Origin: an uncultured Haliea sp.
Lineage (GTDB): Bacteria; Pseudomonadota; Gammaproteobacteria; Pseudomonadales; Halieaceae
Direction: 5' to 3'
Assembly (NCBI GenBank): GCA_913061115.1
Contig: CAJXTK010000005.1
Coordinates: 1 to 44,962 of the forward strand
Length of the DNA: 44,962 bases
Shown here: positions 8,306-17,066 of the stretch, piece by piece
How the letters are laid out: each line of letters opens with the position of its first letter
How positions within the stretch are numbered: position 1 is the stretch's first letter
Made by a program: the position numbers and the translations under genes
Notes under the pieces: model-generated
Seen by the model: only the letters and a program-made list of their open reading frames with translations
Database searches by the model: none
Told to the model about the DNA's origin: nothing

Positions 8306-9679
8306 TTAAATTCGTTCAAGACGTAACGGCAAATCATCCATAGGTTTTGGCATAGGGATCATCATGAGTTTGGGGTTGTAATCGTCGGGCACACTAAAAC
8401 GATAACGGAGTAAGAACTGGTGCAGGAAACACTTTACCTGCATGCCCGCAAAATGTAGGCCTATACACTTATGAGCACCGCCGCCAAACGGTGTGAAGGC
8501 AAAATTATTACGCTTGTGTTCAGCACGTTCTGGCGAGAAGCGATCTGGATCAAAACGCTCGGGGTCGGTCCACCATGTCGGGTCACGGTAATTATACAAT
8601 AGAGGCATATAAATTAGCGTGTTCGGCGGAATAGTGTAGCCCTCAATTTCACATTCACGAATACTCCGCCGCCAGGTCATCGGAATCGACGGGTGCAGAC
8701 GCTGGGCCTCCAACAGCACATTATCAAAATCTACCATACTTTCGAGGTCGTCATAATCGAGGCAATCTTTAGACAGGGCCTGTGACTGTTTTCGTAGGCG
8801 TTCTTGCCATTGAGGGTTTTTCGCCAACTCCATGACGATATTGGTCAATGAGGACGCCGTGGTGTCATGAGCGGCCATCAGCAAGAAATTGATATGATCA
8901 ACAATTTGTTGATCGCTAAAGAAACTGCCATCTGGTTGTTTCTCCTTGCTCAGGTAGCTCAAAAAATCTTTGCTTACAGCGGTGTCGCGGCGCAGTGGTA
9001 TCAGGCTTTCGTAGTGCTGCTTGAGATTGCGTAATGCGCGTTTTGCCTTTGCCCACTTTGTACCGGGAATTTCTTTCTGGATGATGCCCACCATCCCGTC
9101 AAACATATCGACAAAGTTGCGGTTAAGTATCTCTATCTCGTCCTTGCTTTCGACCCCAATAAAAATGCTGGCGGAAGTGGTTAACAAACACTGTTTAACA
9201 TGGGGAAAGAACTTAAAATCATCAACCTCGCTCCATAGTGGAATATGTGCGGCAATGATGTCGTTTATCTGCAGAATATATTGTCTCATCGGCTCTGCTT
9301 TGAACGCAGTCTGGAAAAGCCGACGTTGTGTTTTGTGCTCGTCAAAGTCAATTAACAGAAGGCCGCCAGAGAAGAATCTTCCAATGGTATTCTCAAAGGC
9401 TTTTTCGTTTGAAAAGTTTCTATGTGGATCTAGAAAAACCGCTTTAACCACCTCGGGGTTGGCCACAAAAACACCTTTACTGCCGGCTATATTGAGCTTC
9501 GCAATGGGACCATATTTGTCCCGGAGTTTGATAGAAAGCCCTCGCAAGTCGCTAAACACCCACGGCAAATGGCCAATAATGGGTAAGCCGAAAGTGCCCG
9601 GTATATGATCCAGGTCGGTGCAGTTGGGCTGGGTTTTATAGTCGTATCCGGGTGGGATTTCTTCACTGTTAACTTTCAT
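8306..9679 (-). CDS. Cytochrome P450
   Basis: A 457-residue soluble bacterial P450 monooxygenase from ATG 9679; an upstream in-frame TTG at 9700 would add seven residues, and neither has a strong ribosome site. Visible landmarks are the proline-rich IPGTFGLPIIGHLP near the N-terminus, the I-helix oxygen-activation motif AAHDTT (about residue 270), the ExxR helix EAQR, and the heme-binding FGGGAHKCIG with the thiolate Cys at about 405. The FGGGAHKCIG-LHFAGMQVK style is closer to the CYP26/CYP51/CYP120-like class than to P450cam types. There is no ferredoxin or reductase gene next to it, so redox partners must be elsewhere. It follows a FadD19-like acyl-CoA synthetase by 96 bp on the same strand. 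That suggests side-chain oxidation of a steroid or terpenoid to an acid followed by CoA activation, which is inference. Confidence 0.92.
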   Translation of the reverse strand: MKVNSEEIPPGYDYKTQPNCTDLDHIPGTFGLPIIGHLPWVFSDLRGLSIKLRDKYGPIAKLNIAGSKGVFVANPEVVKAVFLDPHRNFSNEKAFENTIGRFFSGGLLLIDFDEHKTQRRLFQTAFKAEPMRQYILQINDIIAAHIPLWSEVDDFKFFPHVKQCLLTTSASIFIGVESKDEIEILNRNFVDMFDGMVGIIQKEIPGTKWAKAKRALRNLKQHYESLIPLRRDTAVSKDFLSYLSKEKQPDGSFFSDQQIVDHINFLLMAAHDTTASSLTNIVMELAKNPQWQERLRKQSQALSKDCLDYDDLESMVDFDNVLLEAQRLHPSIPMTWRRSIRECEIEGYTIPPNTLIYMPLLYNYRDPTWWTDPERFDPDRFSPERAEHKRNNFAFTPFGGGAHKCIGLHFAGMQVKCFLHQFLLRYRFSVPDDYNPKLMMIPMPKPMDDLPLRLERI

Positions 9680-9775
9680 AGGCTGTTGGCGGTTTCTCAA
9701 AATGGCGGTGGTAGGACTGTTTGCTATATTATCTAGAACGCGGGCCTCTAGCCAATGGAAAGAGGTCTTCGACGG

Positions 9776-11413
9776 CTATTTTTCTGATAAATTAAGTTGT
9801 TTGAACGCAGTTGTCTTGGCCCATCGATAGTCTGGCTTGCCCGAGGGCGAACGTATCACCTTGGCAACCTGCAATACATGTCGTGGCACTTTGTAACCAG
9901 CGATTGTCTTGCGGCAGTGATCTTGAATATCCTTGAGACTTGGCAATACCGCACTCTCGCGCAACTCAACTAAGGCGCAGACCGCGGCTCCCCAGCGTTC
10001 ATCTGGTACCCCAATAACGGTGACATCGAGTATGTCTGGGTGGCCTTTTACGGCCGAGTCGACTTCTTCGGAAAATATTTTTTCACCCCCGGAATTAATA
10101 CACTGGGAGCCACGCCCCAGCATCGTGATCGTACCATCAGCCTCAAATATTGCGGAATCACCACTGAGTGCATACCGCTTTCCATCGGCAGCGGTGACAA
10201 AGGTTTCGGCGGTCTTCACTGCATCATTATAGTATCCAAGTGGAATAAAGCCCGTGCGGGCGACGACACCCTCCTTCTTGCTGCCCGGCTTTAATGCTTC
10301 CAGTGTATCCATGTCGAGCACGGTGGCGCCTTGGCCAGGCGTAACGGTTGGCCCACCCTTCATTGTTTGCCCCTTGGAAGCCATCAAGATGCCTCCTCCG
10401 CCAATCTCAGAAGAGCCAATCGAGTCAATAATCATCACGTTGTGAAACGTGTCAAAAAATTCATCTTTAACGACCTGTGAAAACACCACTGCAGAACTGG
10501 CCAGCAGGAAAAATGACGAGACATCAATCTCAGCTTCGAATGACTTGTAAGCCTCTATCAGTGGACGCGCCATAGCGTCGCCGGTAATAAACAGGCCATT
10601 GATTTTTTCCCTTTCAATCAATTTCCATGTTTCCAAGGGATCAAATGCCCTAGACAGTACAACCCGGTGACCTTCAAAGCCGCGGCCTATTACTGCCCAC
10701 TGGGATGCGCCGTGCATCAGCGGTGCCAGCGGAAACATGGTCATCTGACCGTTTTCTCCGCGCTTTACCACTTCCATCGGGCTGGTGACGACATCGCCCG
10801 TGGTCTGGTCAACGCCACCTCCAAGTGCAAAGAAAACATCCTCCTGACGCCACACGACGCCCTTGGGCATTCCAGTAGTGCCGCCGGTATAGATAATGTA
10901 ATGATCGTCACCGGAGCGCGGGGGAAAATCCCGTTCAGGAGAATTCACGGCCATCGCCGTCTCATAGTCGGCAATGTGAATGCCATCGCTACTCGCGTTG
11001 GTGTGATCTTCAATGACCACTGTATGATGCAGCGCTGGCAGACTGTCGATAACATTTACCACGCGCGGCAGGAACTCTCTGGCGACCACTAGTGCTGTTA
11101 GGTTAGCATTAGTGAAAATATAGGCCAGCTCATCTTCGACATAGCGAAAGTTGATGTTGATCCACACTGCGCGAATTTTGAACACAGCCCACAACGTCTC
11201 AACCCATTCCATACAGTTGTAGGCATAGATTCCTACGTGATCGCCAGGTTGCACACCCTGGGACTGCAAATGGTGTGCGAGGCGGTTGGCCCTCGCCTCC
11301 ATTTCCTCGAACGTGCATCGTTTATGGTCTGCAACAAGGTATTCACGCTTCGGGTATGTATCTACAGCGAGTTCGAACACATCCGCCAGGTTATAGCTGA
11401 TTTTTTCCCGCAT
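9776..11413 (-). CDS. Acyl-CoA synthetase, FadD19-like (steroid side-chain type)
   Basis: A 545-residue AMP-forming acyl-CoA ligase of the ANL superfamily. The P-loop YTGGTTGMPKG lies at 175-185 and is followed by VVWRQEDVFFA, the pattern seen in mycobacterial FadD19, the ligase that activates C26 cholesterol side-chain acids. The A5-like region IDSIGSSEIGGGG, the hinge region with LSGDSA and GRGSQCINSGGEKIFSEEVD, and the C-terminal catalytic Lys in SGKPDYRWAK are all present. The enzyme is cytosolic. It is probably the first gene of a minus-strand unit with the P450 and perhaps the metallophosphoesterase. ATG 11413 follows an AT-rich leader with only a weak ribosome site. The FadD19 resemblance is from motif recall, so substrate class is moderate confidence while the ligase fold is certain. 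Confidence 0.92.
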   Translation of the reverse strand: MREKISYNLADVFELAVDTYPKREYLVADHKRCTFEEMEARANRLAHHLQSQGVQPGDHVGIYAYNCMEWVETLWAVFKIRAVWININFRYVEDELAYIFTNANLTALVVAREFLPRVVNVIDSLPALHHTVVIEDHTNASSDGIHIADYETAMAVNSPERDFPPRSGDDHYIIYTGGTTGMPKGVVWRQEDVFFALGGGVDQTTGDVVTSPMEVVKRGENGQMTMFPLAPLMHGASQWAVIGRGFEGHRVVLSRAFDPLETWKLIEREKINGLFITGDAMARPLIEAYKSFEAEIDVSSFFLLASSAVVFSQVVKDEFFDTFHNVMIIDSIGSSEIGGGGILMASKGQTMKGGPTVTPGQGATVLDMDTLEALKPGSKKEGVVARTGFIPLGYYNDAVKTAETFVTAADGKRYALSGDSAIFEADGTITMLGRGSQCINSGGEKIFSEEVDSAVKGHPDILDVTVIGVPDERWGAAVCALVELRESAVLPSLKDIQDHCRKTIAGYKVPRHVLQVAKVIRSPSGKPDYRWAKTTAFKQLNLSEK

Positions 11414-11628
11414 ATTAAATTCTACCCTTGGATTTCTGACAGGTTAAGCTGCCTCATCAACTCAGGCACCATCAAACCCGTGAAATGTGCCTTGTTAACG
11501 TCTCGGAGTTTGGAAAGTCGCACTATCCACAGCCCTTTTGGGTATTAGTCATGAGGCTAATGTGGATTGTATGCGGAAGAAGGCACGTGAGTATGGCATG
11601 ATAAAGCAAATGAATAACGGAGCTTAAC

Positions 11629-12372
11629 GTGCTAAAAGCACTCTTTCTTGATCTCGATGACACTCTGTGCGATACCTCTAGTGCCAATGAGCAGGCCATG
11701 CAGTTAATGGCAGGTGGACTGCAGGCGCATTATGGCATTGACTTCGACGGGCAAGCCTTTTCCCGTGCCTATGTTCAGTGCATCTATCGTCATTGGAGCG
11801 ATAGTCAGCGCGCAGTCTACATGCCGGTTGTCGAGCAACAGAGTGAAGGCGCATTTCGTGTGCAGGTGATCCGCGACTTATTGGCGGAGCAGGGTGTGGA
11901 GAGTGTGAGTGAAGTGGAGGCTCAATCTGTGCAACATAAATTTGACAGAGATCGCCTGCAAGCCTTTGGCTTTTATGCTGGAATAACCGGATTTTTAGCC
12001 GAGGCTCGAAATTTTTTTACGCTGGTAGTGATTACAAATGGACCTGAGTATTCGCAGATACCCAAAGTAGAAGCGGTCAATCTGTTGGCGCATGTTGATC
12101 ACATCATTATTGGTGGACAGGAGCCTGAGCAGAAGCCAGCGCGTTCGATATTCGAAAAAGCCCTTAAACTTGCCGGTTGCGAGGCGCATGAGGCTATACA
12201 CGTAGGTGATAGTTTGGCCGCAGACATTGCAGGAGCCCACAATAGTGGCATCACTTCTGTGTGGATTCAGCACCAACAGCCACTGGATTCTGAGCTTGGC
12301 ATTGATCCGCACCACACCATATTACATCCGTGTGAAATACCGGCGCTGATTCGTGAGCTATATCGCGATTAA
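11629..12372 (+). CDS. HAD-superfamily hydrolase (nucleotidase/phosphatase type)
   Basis: A 247-residue haloacid-dehalogenase-fold phosphatase. Motif I DLDDT (residues 8-12) carries the nucleophilic and general-acid aspartates, motif II Thr is in VVITNG, Lys of motif III is in QKPARSIFEKAL, and motif IV is HVGDSLAADIAGA. The arrangement resembles YjjG 5'-nucleotidase and N-acylneuraminate-9-phosphatase relatives with an alpha-helical cap. The start is GTG 11629, chosen because a CGGAG ribosome site lies 6-7 bases upstream. The stop codon TAA (12370-12372) overlaps the stop of the convergent RND permease gene within a shared TTAA. The substrate cannot be inferred from context. Confidence 0.88.
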   Translation: MLKALFLDLDDTLCDTSSANEQAMQLMAGGLQAHYGIDFDGQAFSRAYVQCIYRHWSDSQRAVYMPVVEQQSEGAFRVQVIRDLLAEQGVESVSEVEAQSVQHKFDRDRLQAFGFYAGITGFLAEARNFFTLVVITNGPEYSQIPKVEAVNLLAHVDHIIIGGQEPEQKPARSIFEKALKLAGCEAHEAIHVGDSLAADIAGAHNSGITSVWIQHQQPLDSELGIDPHHTILHPCEIPALIRELYRD

Positions 12373-15300
12373 GCGCGTGAAATTTTTGCGCGGATATCTT
12401 GCTCTACCATGTATAACACCGGCAGCAGCACGAGAGAGACGAGTCCGCCGAATACCACGCCCCAAGCCATACTCATGACCATCGGGGTGATATAACTATT
12501 TTCACCCATGATCCCGTAAGCGGTAGGAAACAGACCAACAGCCGTAGTAACTGAGGTGATTAAAATAGGCCTGAAGCGACGGTGAGCGACGTCTGCTACT
12601 TCAGTCACCGATAGCGGAACTCCTCGCACTTTGCGCTCCTCGTTCATGGTATGTAGCAGCACTAGCGAATCATTGACTAATACCCCCACCAGTCCGATTA
12701 CACCCGTTATTGCCATCATCCCTACGGACAATCCCTGCAAGCTGTAACACAGCACGACACCGACTAGGCCAAAGGGTATGCTTACGATAATCAATAGAGG
12801 CTGTGATATGGAATTGAACAGGATGACCAGCACGGCGAAGATCGACAATAAACAGATAAAAGCTGCGGTCTTTAGGTCTCCTATCGCTTCAGACTGTTCT
12901 TCCATTTCGCCCCCTTGATGCAGGCGCAGTTGTGGATAGGTTTCGTTCCATCGTTGCAGCGCAATCCACTGTGCAAGCTCCGTATTAAGCTGCTGCACAC
13001 TGGTTTGGTCAGAATCGATTTCACCGTACACCGTGACCGTGCGCTTGCCCAAGTAATGTTTGATATCTGCTTCACCCGGGTGCAGCGAAAAACGTGCAAT
13101 AGCGTTGAGATAAATAGCCTGACCGTCATCATTGACCACGGCTAAATTCTCAAGCGTTTGTAGTTTCCCCGCGGCCGCTAACGGTAGTTGCAAGCGATAG
13201 CTTACGCGCTCATCCAGTGTCTGCAACTCATCGACCACGAGGCCATCTACGGCAATTCGCATCGCAGTAATCAGGTGCTCCATCGTCAAGCCACGCGCTT
13301 TCAGCAGCGCGTGATTGACCTCCAGTTCAATAACATCCTTACCCGGATTGGAGCTAGTCCAAGTGTTCGTAACAGCAGTATGGCCGCGTAAAAAATCGCC
13401 GATACGGTCTGCCACGTCGTAGCGTTCATCACCGCTGCTGATGACTTCAACCTGAACAGGCTTGCCGGCAACGGGAACGTCGGTCTGCGCCTGCACCACC
13501 AGCGACTTAAAACCCGATTGTTGTGCAGCCCAAGCCTGAATGTCTGTGACAACGTCATAGGTATTGGTGCTCCCCGACCGTCGTCCCAACGGTTCCAGCT
13601 GAACTGACACTAGTGCCCACGCGTGGTTGCGCCCCTCGGTAGCACCATAGAAATCCGTATCGTGATGACCAATCTGGCTGGTAATCGCGAGTAAGTCTTC
13701 GGCGACTACAAACTCGCGAAGGTCCTCTTCCAGTTGCGCCACTTTGGCTACCGTTTCCTCAAAGCGACTGCCCACTGGTAGTTCAACTTTGACATGCACT
13801 GTATCGATGTCGATGTCCGGAAATAGACTAAACTTGATCGTGGAGGCACCTAGCGTGATCACAGCAATAAACATGACTAAAAACAGTGTCAGGGTGCGAT
13901 AACGATGCCGTAACCAGACATGAATAGTGCGATGATAGAGGACATGCAAACGATCAAACGCAGGACGCTTTGTATCCTTGAGGCGCAGAGGGACGCCGGC
14001 CAGATGGCTGGGCAGCAGGCACAGGCTTTCAAACAGGGAGGCACACAGTAATATGATGACACTGGCAGGTAGAAACCACATAAATTCGCCGCCGATACCG
14101 CCCAGGAACAACAGTGGCGCGAATGCCAGCATGGTGGTTAGGGCACTAAAAATGACGGGCTGGGACACCTGCCCGGCACCCAGAATACTGGCCTCATTAC
14201 GGTCTATGCCGGCGCTGCGCAGTCGCTGCGTATTTTCGCTGACTACGACGGCGTCGTCTACCAGTACGCCCATGATCAGGATAATAGCGGTTAGGCTCAT
14301 GGCGTTGATGGTGACATCAATGGCCGCCATCAACAGAAAAGACAAACAGACTGCAAATGGAATACCCAGTGCAACCCACAGGGCAAAACGCACTTGCAGA
14401 AAGTAACACAACAGTAGTAACACGGAGACCAGTCCTAGTAGCGCGTTGCCACCCAGTACATCCAGCATATTGACCGTCAGCCGCGAGATATCTGCCACCA
14501 TCACCAACTGTACACCTTGCGGTAGCGACACGCTGTCCACAAATGCGCGCACATTAGCCGCTGTATGAAGCTCGTCAGAAAGGGTTTTTTTACGCGCCTG
14601 CAGAGCAATACTGAAGCGACCATTGACCCGAGTTTGTATGTCCCAATTCTCGTAGTCACTGACAAATATCGCCACATCTCGCAGCAATACGGTATTGCCA
14701 GGCGCTCCTGAGCGCAACACAACCGTTTCTATCTCACGTGGATCGCGGAACTGGCCAATGGCAATGATATTCTTTTCTGTTATGAATGAGTCGACAGCGC
14801 CGCCACTGTCACGGCGGTTGCGTGCGCGAATCGCCGTAATAATTTCCTCGTGACTGATGCCTAATCTAGACAATTTTGGGGAGTCCAGCATGATGCGCAC
14901 TTCTGGCCGACGGTAACCCCGCTTTTCGACGCTGGCGATACCGTCCACCTCACGCAGGCCATCGGCCACATTGCGCGCCACATCGCGCAACAGCGCCTCG
15001 GGTACGTCACCCGTTACGTGCACCTCCATCACTGGCGTAACTAAAGTTGAAAGCTCTTCAATTATTGGCTTTTCTAGCAGATCCTGAGGTAAACGCGCAA
15101 AAGCACGGTCCACAGCTTGTTGAATGTCGCGCATGATCTCCTGCTTCTCTGCGGCGTCCAGATCGAGGTTAATGGTGATAACGGACAGGTTTTCCATGCT
15201 GTTGGAGTAGATTTTTTTAATGCCTTCTACTTCCAGTAATTCTTCCTCCAGTGGCAGGGTTATGGCGAGCTCAATTTCCTTCGGCCCCGAACCGGCTTTG

Positions 15301-15452
15301 ATGGTGGTGATGTTGACCACGCCCATGTCCACTGCGGGGTTATACTCGTAACGCATGTCGGCGATGGTAAGGAAGCCCATGGCAAATACCATCACCATGA
15401 TGATGGTGACTACCAATGGTCTATCGACGAACCAGCGAGTAAGTTGCGGAAT
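12369..15452 (-). CDS. RND-family efflux permease (AcrB/HAE1-like), start codon uncertain
   Basis: An inner-membrane proton-driven efflux pump of about 1,027 residues, with two copies of the RND repeat, large periplasmic loops, and 12 expected transmembrane helices. TM4 contains MGVLVDDAVVVSENTQRLR with the paired aspartates of the proton relay; TM10-11 contains GLVGVLVNDSLVLLHTMNEER. The first ATG/GTG/TTG codon in frame is TTG 15416, which falls at the edge of TM1 and would remove the conserved amphipathic start (LTRWFVDRPLVV). The frame is open back to a TAA just inside the adaptor gene, and the best candidate initiator is ATT 15452, with GGAG ten bases upstream. The gene follows its adaptor by six bases or fewer, typical of coupled RND operons. 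No outer-membrane TolC-like gene is adjacent. Confidence 0.93.
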   Translation of the reverse strand: MPQLTRWFVDRPLVVTIIMVMVFAMGFLTIADMRYEYNPAVDMGVVNITTIKAGSGPKEIELAITLPLEEELLEVEGIKKIYSNSMENLSVITINLDLDAAEKQEIMRDIQQAVDRAFARLPQDLLEKPIIEELSTLVTPVMEVHVTGDVPEALLRDVARNVADGLREVDGIASVEKRGYRRPEVRIMLDSPKLSRLGISHEEIITAIRARNRRDSGGAVDSFITEKNIIAIGQFRDPREIETVVLRSGAPGNTVLLRDVAIFVSDYENWDIQTRVNGRFSIALQARKKTLSDELHTAANVRAFVDSVSLPQGVQLVMVADISRLTVNMLDVLGGNALLGLVSVLLLLCYFLQVRFALWVALGIPFAVCLSFLLMAAIDVTINAMSLTAIILIMGVLVDDAVVVSENTQRLRSAGIDRNEASILGAGQVSQPVIFSALTTMLAFAPLLFLGGIGGEFMWFLPASVIILLCASLFESLCLLPSHLAGVPLRLKDTKRPAFDRLHVLYHRTIHVWLRHRYRTLTLFLVMFIAVITLGASTIKFSLFPDIDIDTVHVKVELPVGSRFEETVAKVAQLEEDLREFVVAEDLLAITSQIGHHDTDFYGATEGRNHAWALVSVQLEPLGRRSGSTNTYDVVTDIQAWAAQQSGFKSLVVQAQTDVPVAGKPVQVEVISSGDERYDVADRIGDFLRGHTAVTNTWTSSNPGKDVIELEVNHALLKARGLTMEHLITAMRIAVDGLVVDELQTLDERVSYRLQLPLAAAGKLQTLENLAVVNDDGQAIYLNAIARFSLHPGEADIKHYLGKRTVTVYGEIDSDQTSVQQLNTELAQWIALQRWNETYPQLRLHQGGEMEEQSEAIGDLKTAAFICLLSIFAVLVILFNSISQPLLIIVSIPFGLVGVVLCYSLQGLSVGMMAITGVIGLVGVLVNDSLVLLHTMNEERKVRGVPLSVTEVADVAHRRFRPILITSVTTAVGLFPTAYGIMGENSYITPMVMSMAWGVVFGGLVSLVLLPVLYMVEQDIRAKISRA

Positions 15453-15457
15453 AACGA

Positions 15458-16615
15458 CTAATCTCCACTCTGGATATTAACGGTCGTACCCTCCAGCAGC
15501 TGTCGCTGGCCGCTGGTCACCACCAGATCGCCCGGCGCAACGCCGTCGAGAATGTGTAGCCGATGGCCAAATCCAGCCGCTAGCAGTGGCTCGCGTAGTC
15601 GTGCAACATTTTGCAGTCCGTCTTGCTCCACAATAAACACTACGCGTCGACGATCTCGGTCTACTAGAGCCGACTCGGGTAGCAGTAAGACATCGGGTAT
15701 GTTGATGCCTTCAAGAACAGCGGTGGCGGTCATGCCGGGTCGCAGGGTGTCGGTTTCATCAGTCAAAATAAGTTTTACTGGAAAATTGCCTGTATCGGGG
15801 TCTGCACTGACACCTACCCACTCTATGCTACCCTGGAATTCTCTGCCGGCCAGTCCAGAAGCGATGACCCGTGCTTTGCCTCCGGCCCGAATATGACGGA
15901 TATCGGCTTCGCTGACCCAGGTATGTACACGCAATTCCTGCATCGCCTGCAGGGTAATGAGGCTGGCGCCGACCATTACAGCCTCTCCTACTTCTACGGC
16001 TTGTATATCGACAAGACCGGTCGTGGGACTATAAATACGCGTATCAGCGAGTTCGCGCTCAGCCAGCTGCTGGCTGACCAGCGCCTGCTGGTAAGTTGCC
16101 GTGGCAGCGTCGACGGTCAGTTGTGCGTTATCAAGCACTTCCTTAGAAATAGTCTCCTGTTCGGAAAGGTTGCGCCGCCGCTGCAGCTTCAGTTGCGCTT
16201 CTTCTAGCGCGGCTCGGGTGCGATTGACCTGCTGTTCTGACTGCTGCAGGGCCAACTGACGTTTCTGCGGGTCCAGCTCCAACAGCAACTGTCCCGCTTC
16301 AACCGGGTCCCCTTCGTTGACGTGCACTGCCTGCACTGTGCCAGACAGTTCTGCAGCGACATTGACTTCCTCCAGCGCCTCCACGACACCAAAGGTGCGT
16401 ATGCTGCCCTGCCACACTTGGATGTTGAGTTCTTGCACCGTAACGTCCACTACCGGTGCAACAGTGGGCGCCTCTGCTGCTGGCGCAGGCTCTTCTGAGC
16501 AAGCACCAAGCACCAGTGATAAGGTGATAAGGAGCAGTGAGCGCAGTGATGCGGGCCAGGTATTACCCTGTGCTCGATGGGCATAGCCTTTGAATGTGAT
16601 TGATCTGATGGTCAA
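15458..16615 (-). CDS. RND efflux periplasmic adaptor (membrane fusion lipoprotein)
   Basis: A 385-residue membrane-fusion protein that links the RND permease to an outer-membrane channel. The N-terminus has a long positively charged region, a hydrophobic stretch, and a lipobox LVLGAC (Cys near residue 39), so it is a lipid-anchored periplasmic protein. The barrel-sandwich/lipoyl half GTVQAVHVNEGDPVEAGQLL is followed by a coiled-coil hairpin rich in Gln, Arg and Leu, then the second lipoyl half TRIYSPTTGLVDIQAVEVGEAV and the beta-barrel and membrane-proximal domains. No ATG fits; TTG 16615 is chosen because AGGAG lies eight bases upstream. It is the first gene of the efflux operon and its stop TAG (15458-15460) abuts the permease start region. 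Confidence 0.92.
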   Translation of the reverse strand: MTIRSITFKGYAHRAQGNTWPASLRSLLLITLSLVLGACSEEPAPAAEAPTVAPVVDVTVQELNIQVWQGSIRTFGVVEALEEVNVAAELSGTVQAVHVNEGDPVEAGQLLLELDPQKRQLALQQSEQQVNRTRAALEEAQLKLQRRRNLSEQETISKEVLDNAQLTVDAATATYQQALVSQQLAERELADTRIYSPTTGLVDIQAVEVGEAVMVGASLITLQAMQELRVHTWVSEADIRHIRAGGKARVIASGLAGREFQGSIEWVGVSADPDTGNFPVKLILTDETDTLRPGMTATAVLEGINIPDVLLLPESALVDRDRRRVVFIVEQDGLQNVARLREPLLAAGFGHRLHILDGVAPGDLVVTSGQRQLLEGTTVNIQSGD

Positions 16616-17066
16616 CGCTCTTTCTCCTGCCTGACAGTTATCTTACCGCGTCCATATCCTAACGCTTGAGGGAAAAGAATCCACACAATAAAAGTCACCA
16701 TTGGGCAAGAATATAATAATACCTCTCAAGAGCTTCCGCGCTAGGCTTTTATTAGGAAAGGCTCGGATGGCGTTTTTTCGCAGATTATCCAGTTCGCAGT
16801 GAAGTACTCACAGTTGCCACACGATATGTGCAGGTTTTTGTGCTTACCTTCCGCGTTATTCTGGCACCGGTCGGATACATTTGTCTGTGATTGTTGACCG
16901 TTTTAGTCATATATTCGCCGAGTTAGTCGCCATACTATCGTTAAATGATCATGTAATTTAGAGAAAGTAGCCCCAAACTGCTAAGCTCAAGATAAAAGAT
17001 CTCAATACAATGTACTAGGTTTTAACAGGCCTGTTGTCCAACCTCACCCGCAGAAGGTAGAGAATC
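16616..17066. promoter_or_regulatory. Divergent intergenic region between the efflux operon and a TonB receptor
   Basis: A 451-bp AT-leaning stretch with no convincing gene on either strand. It must hold the promoters of the leftward efflux operon and the rightward TonB receptor. AT-rich stretches such as AATATAATAATACC (about 16709-16723) are possible promoter elements, but I could not pair them confidently with a -35 box at proper spacing, and no strong operator dyad was seen. Confidence 0.4.
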
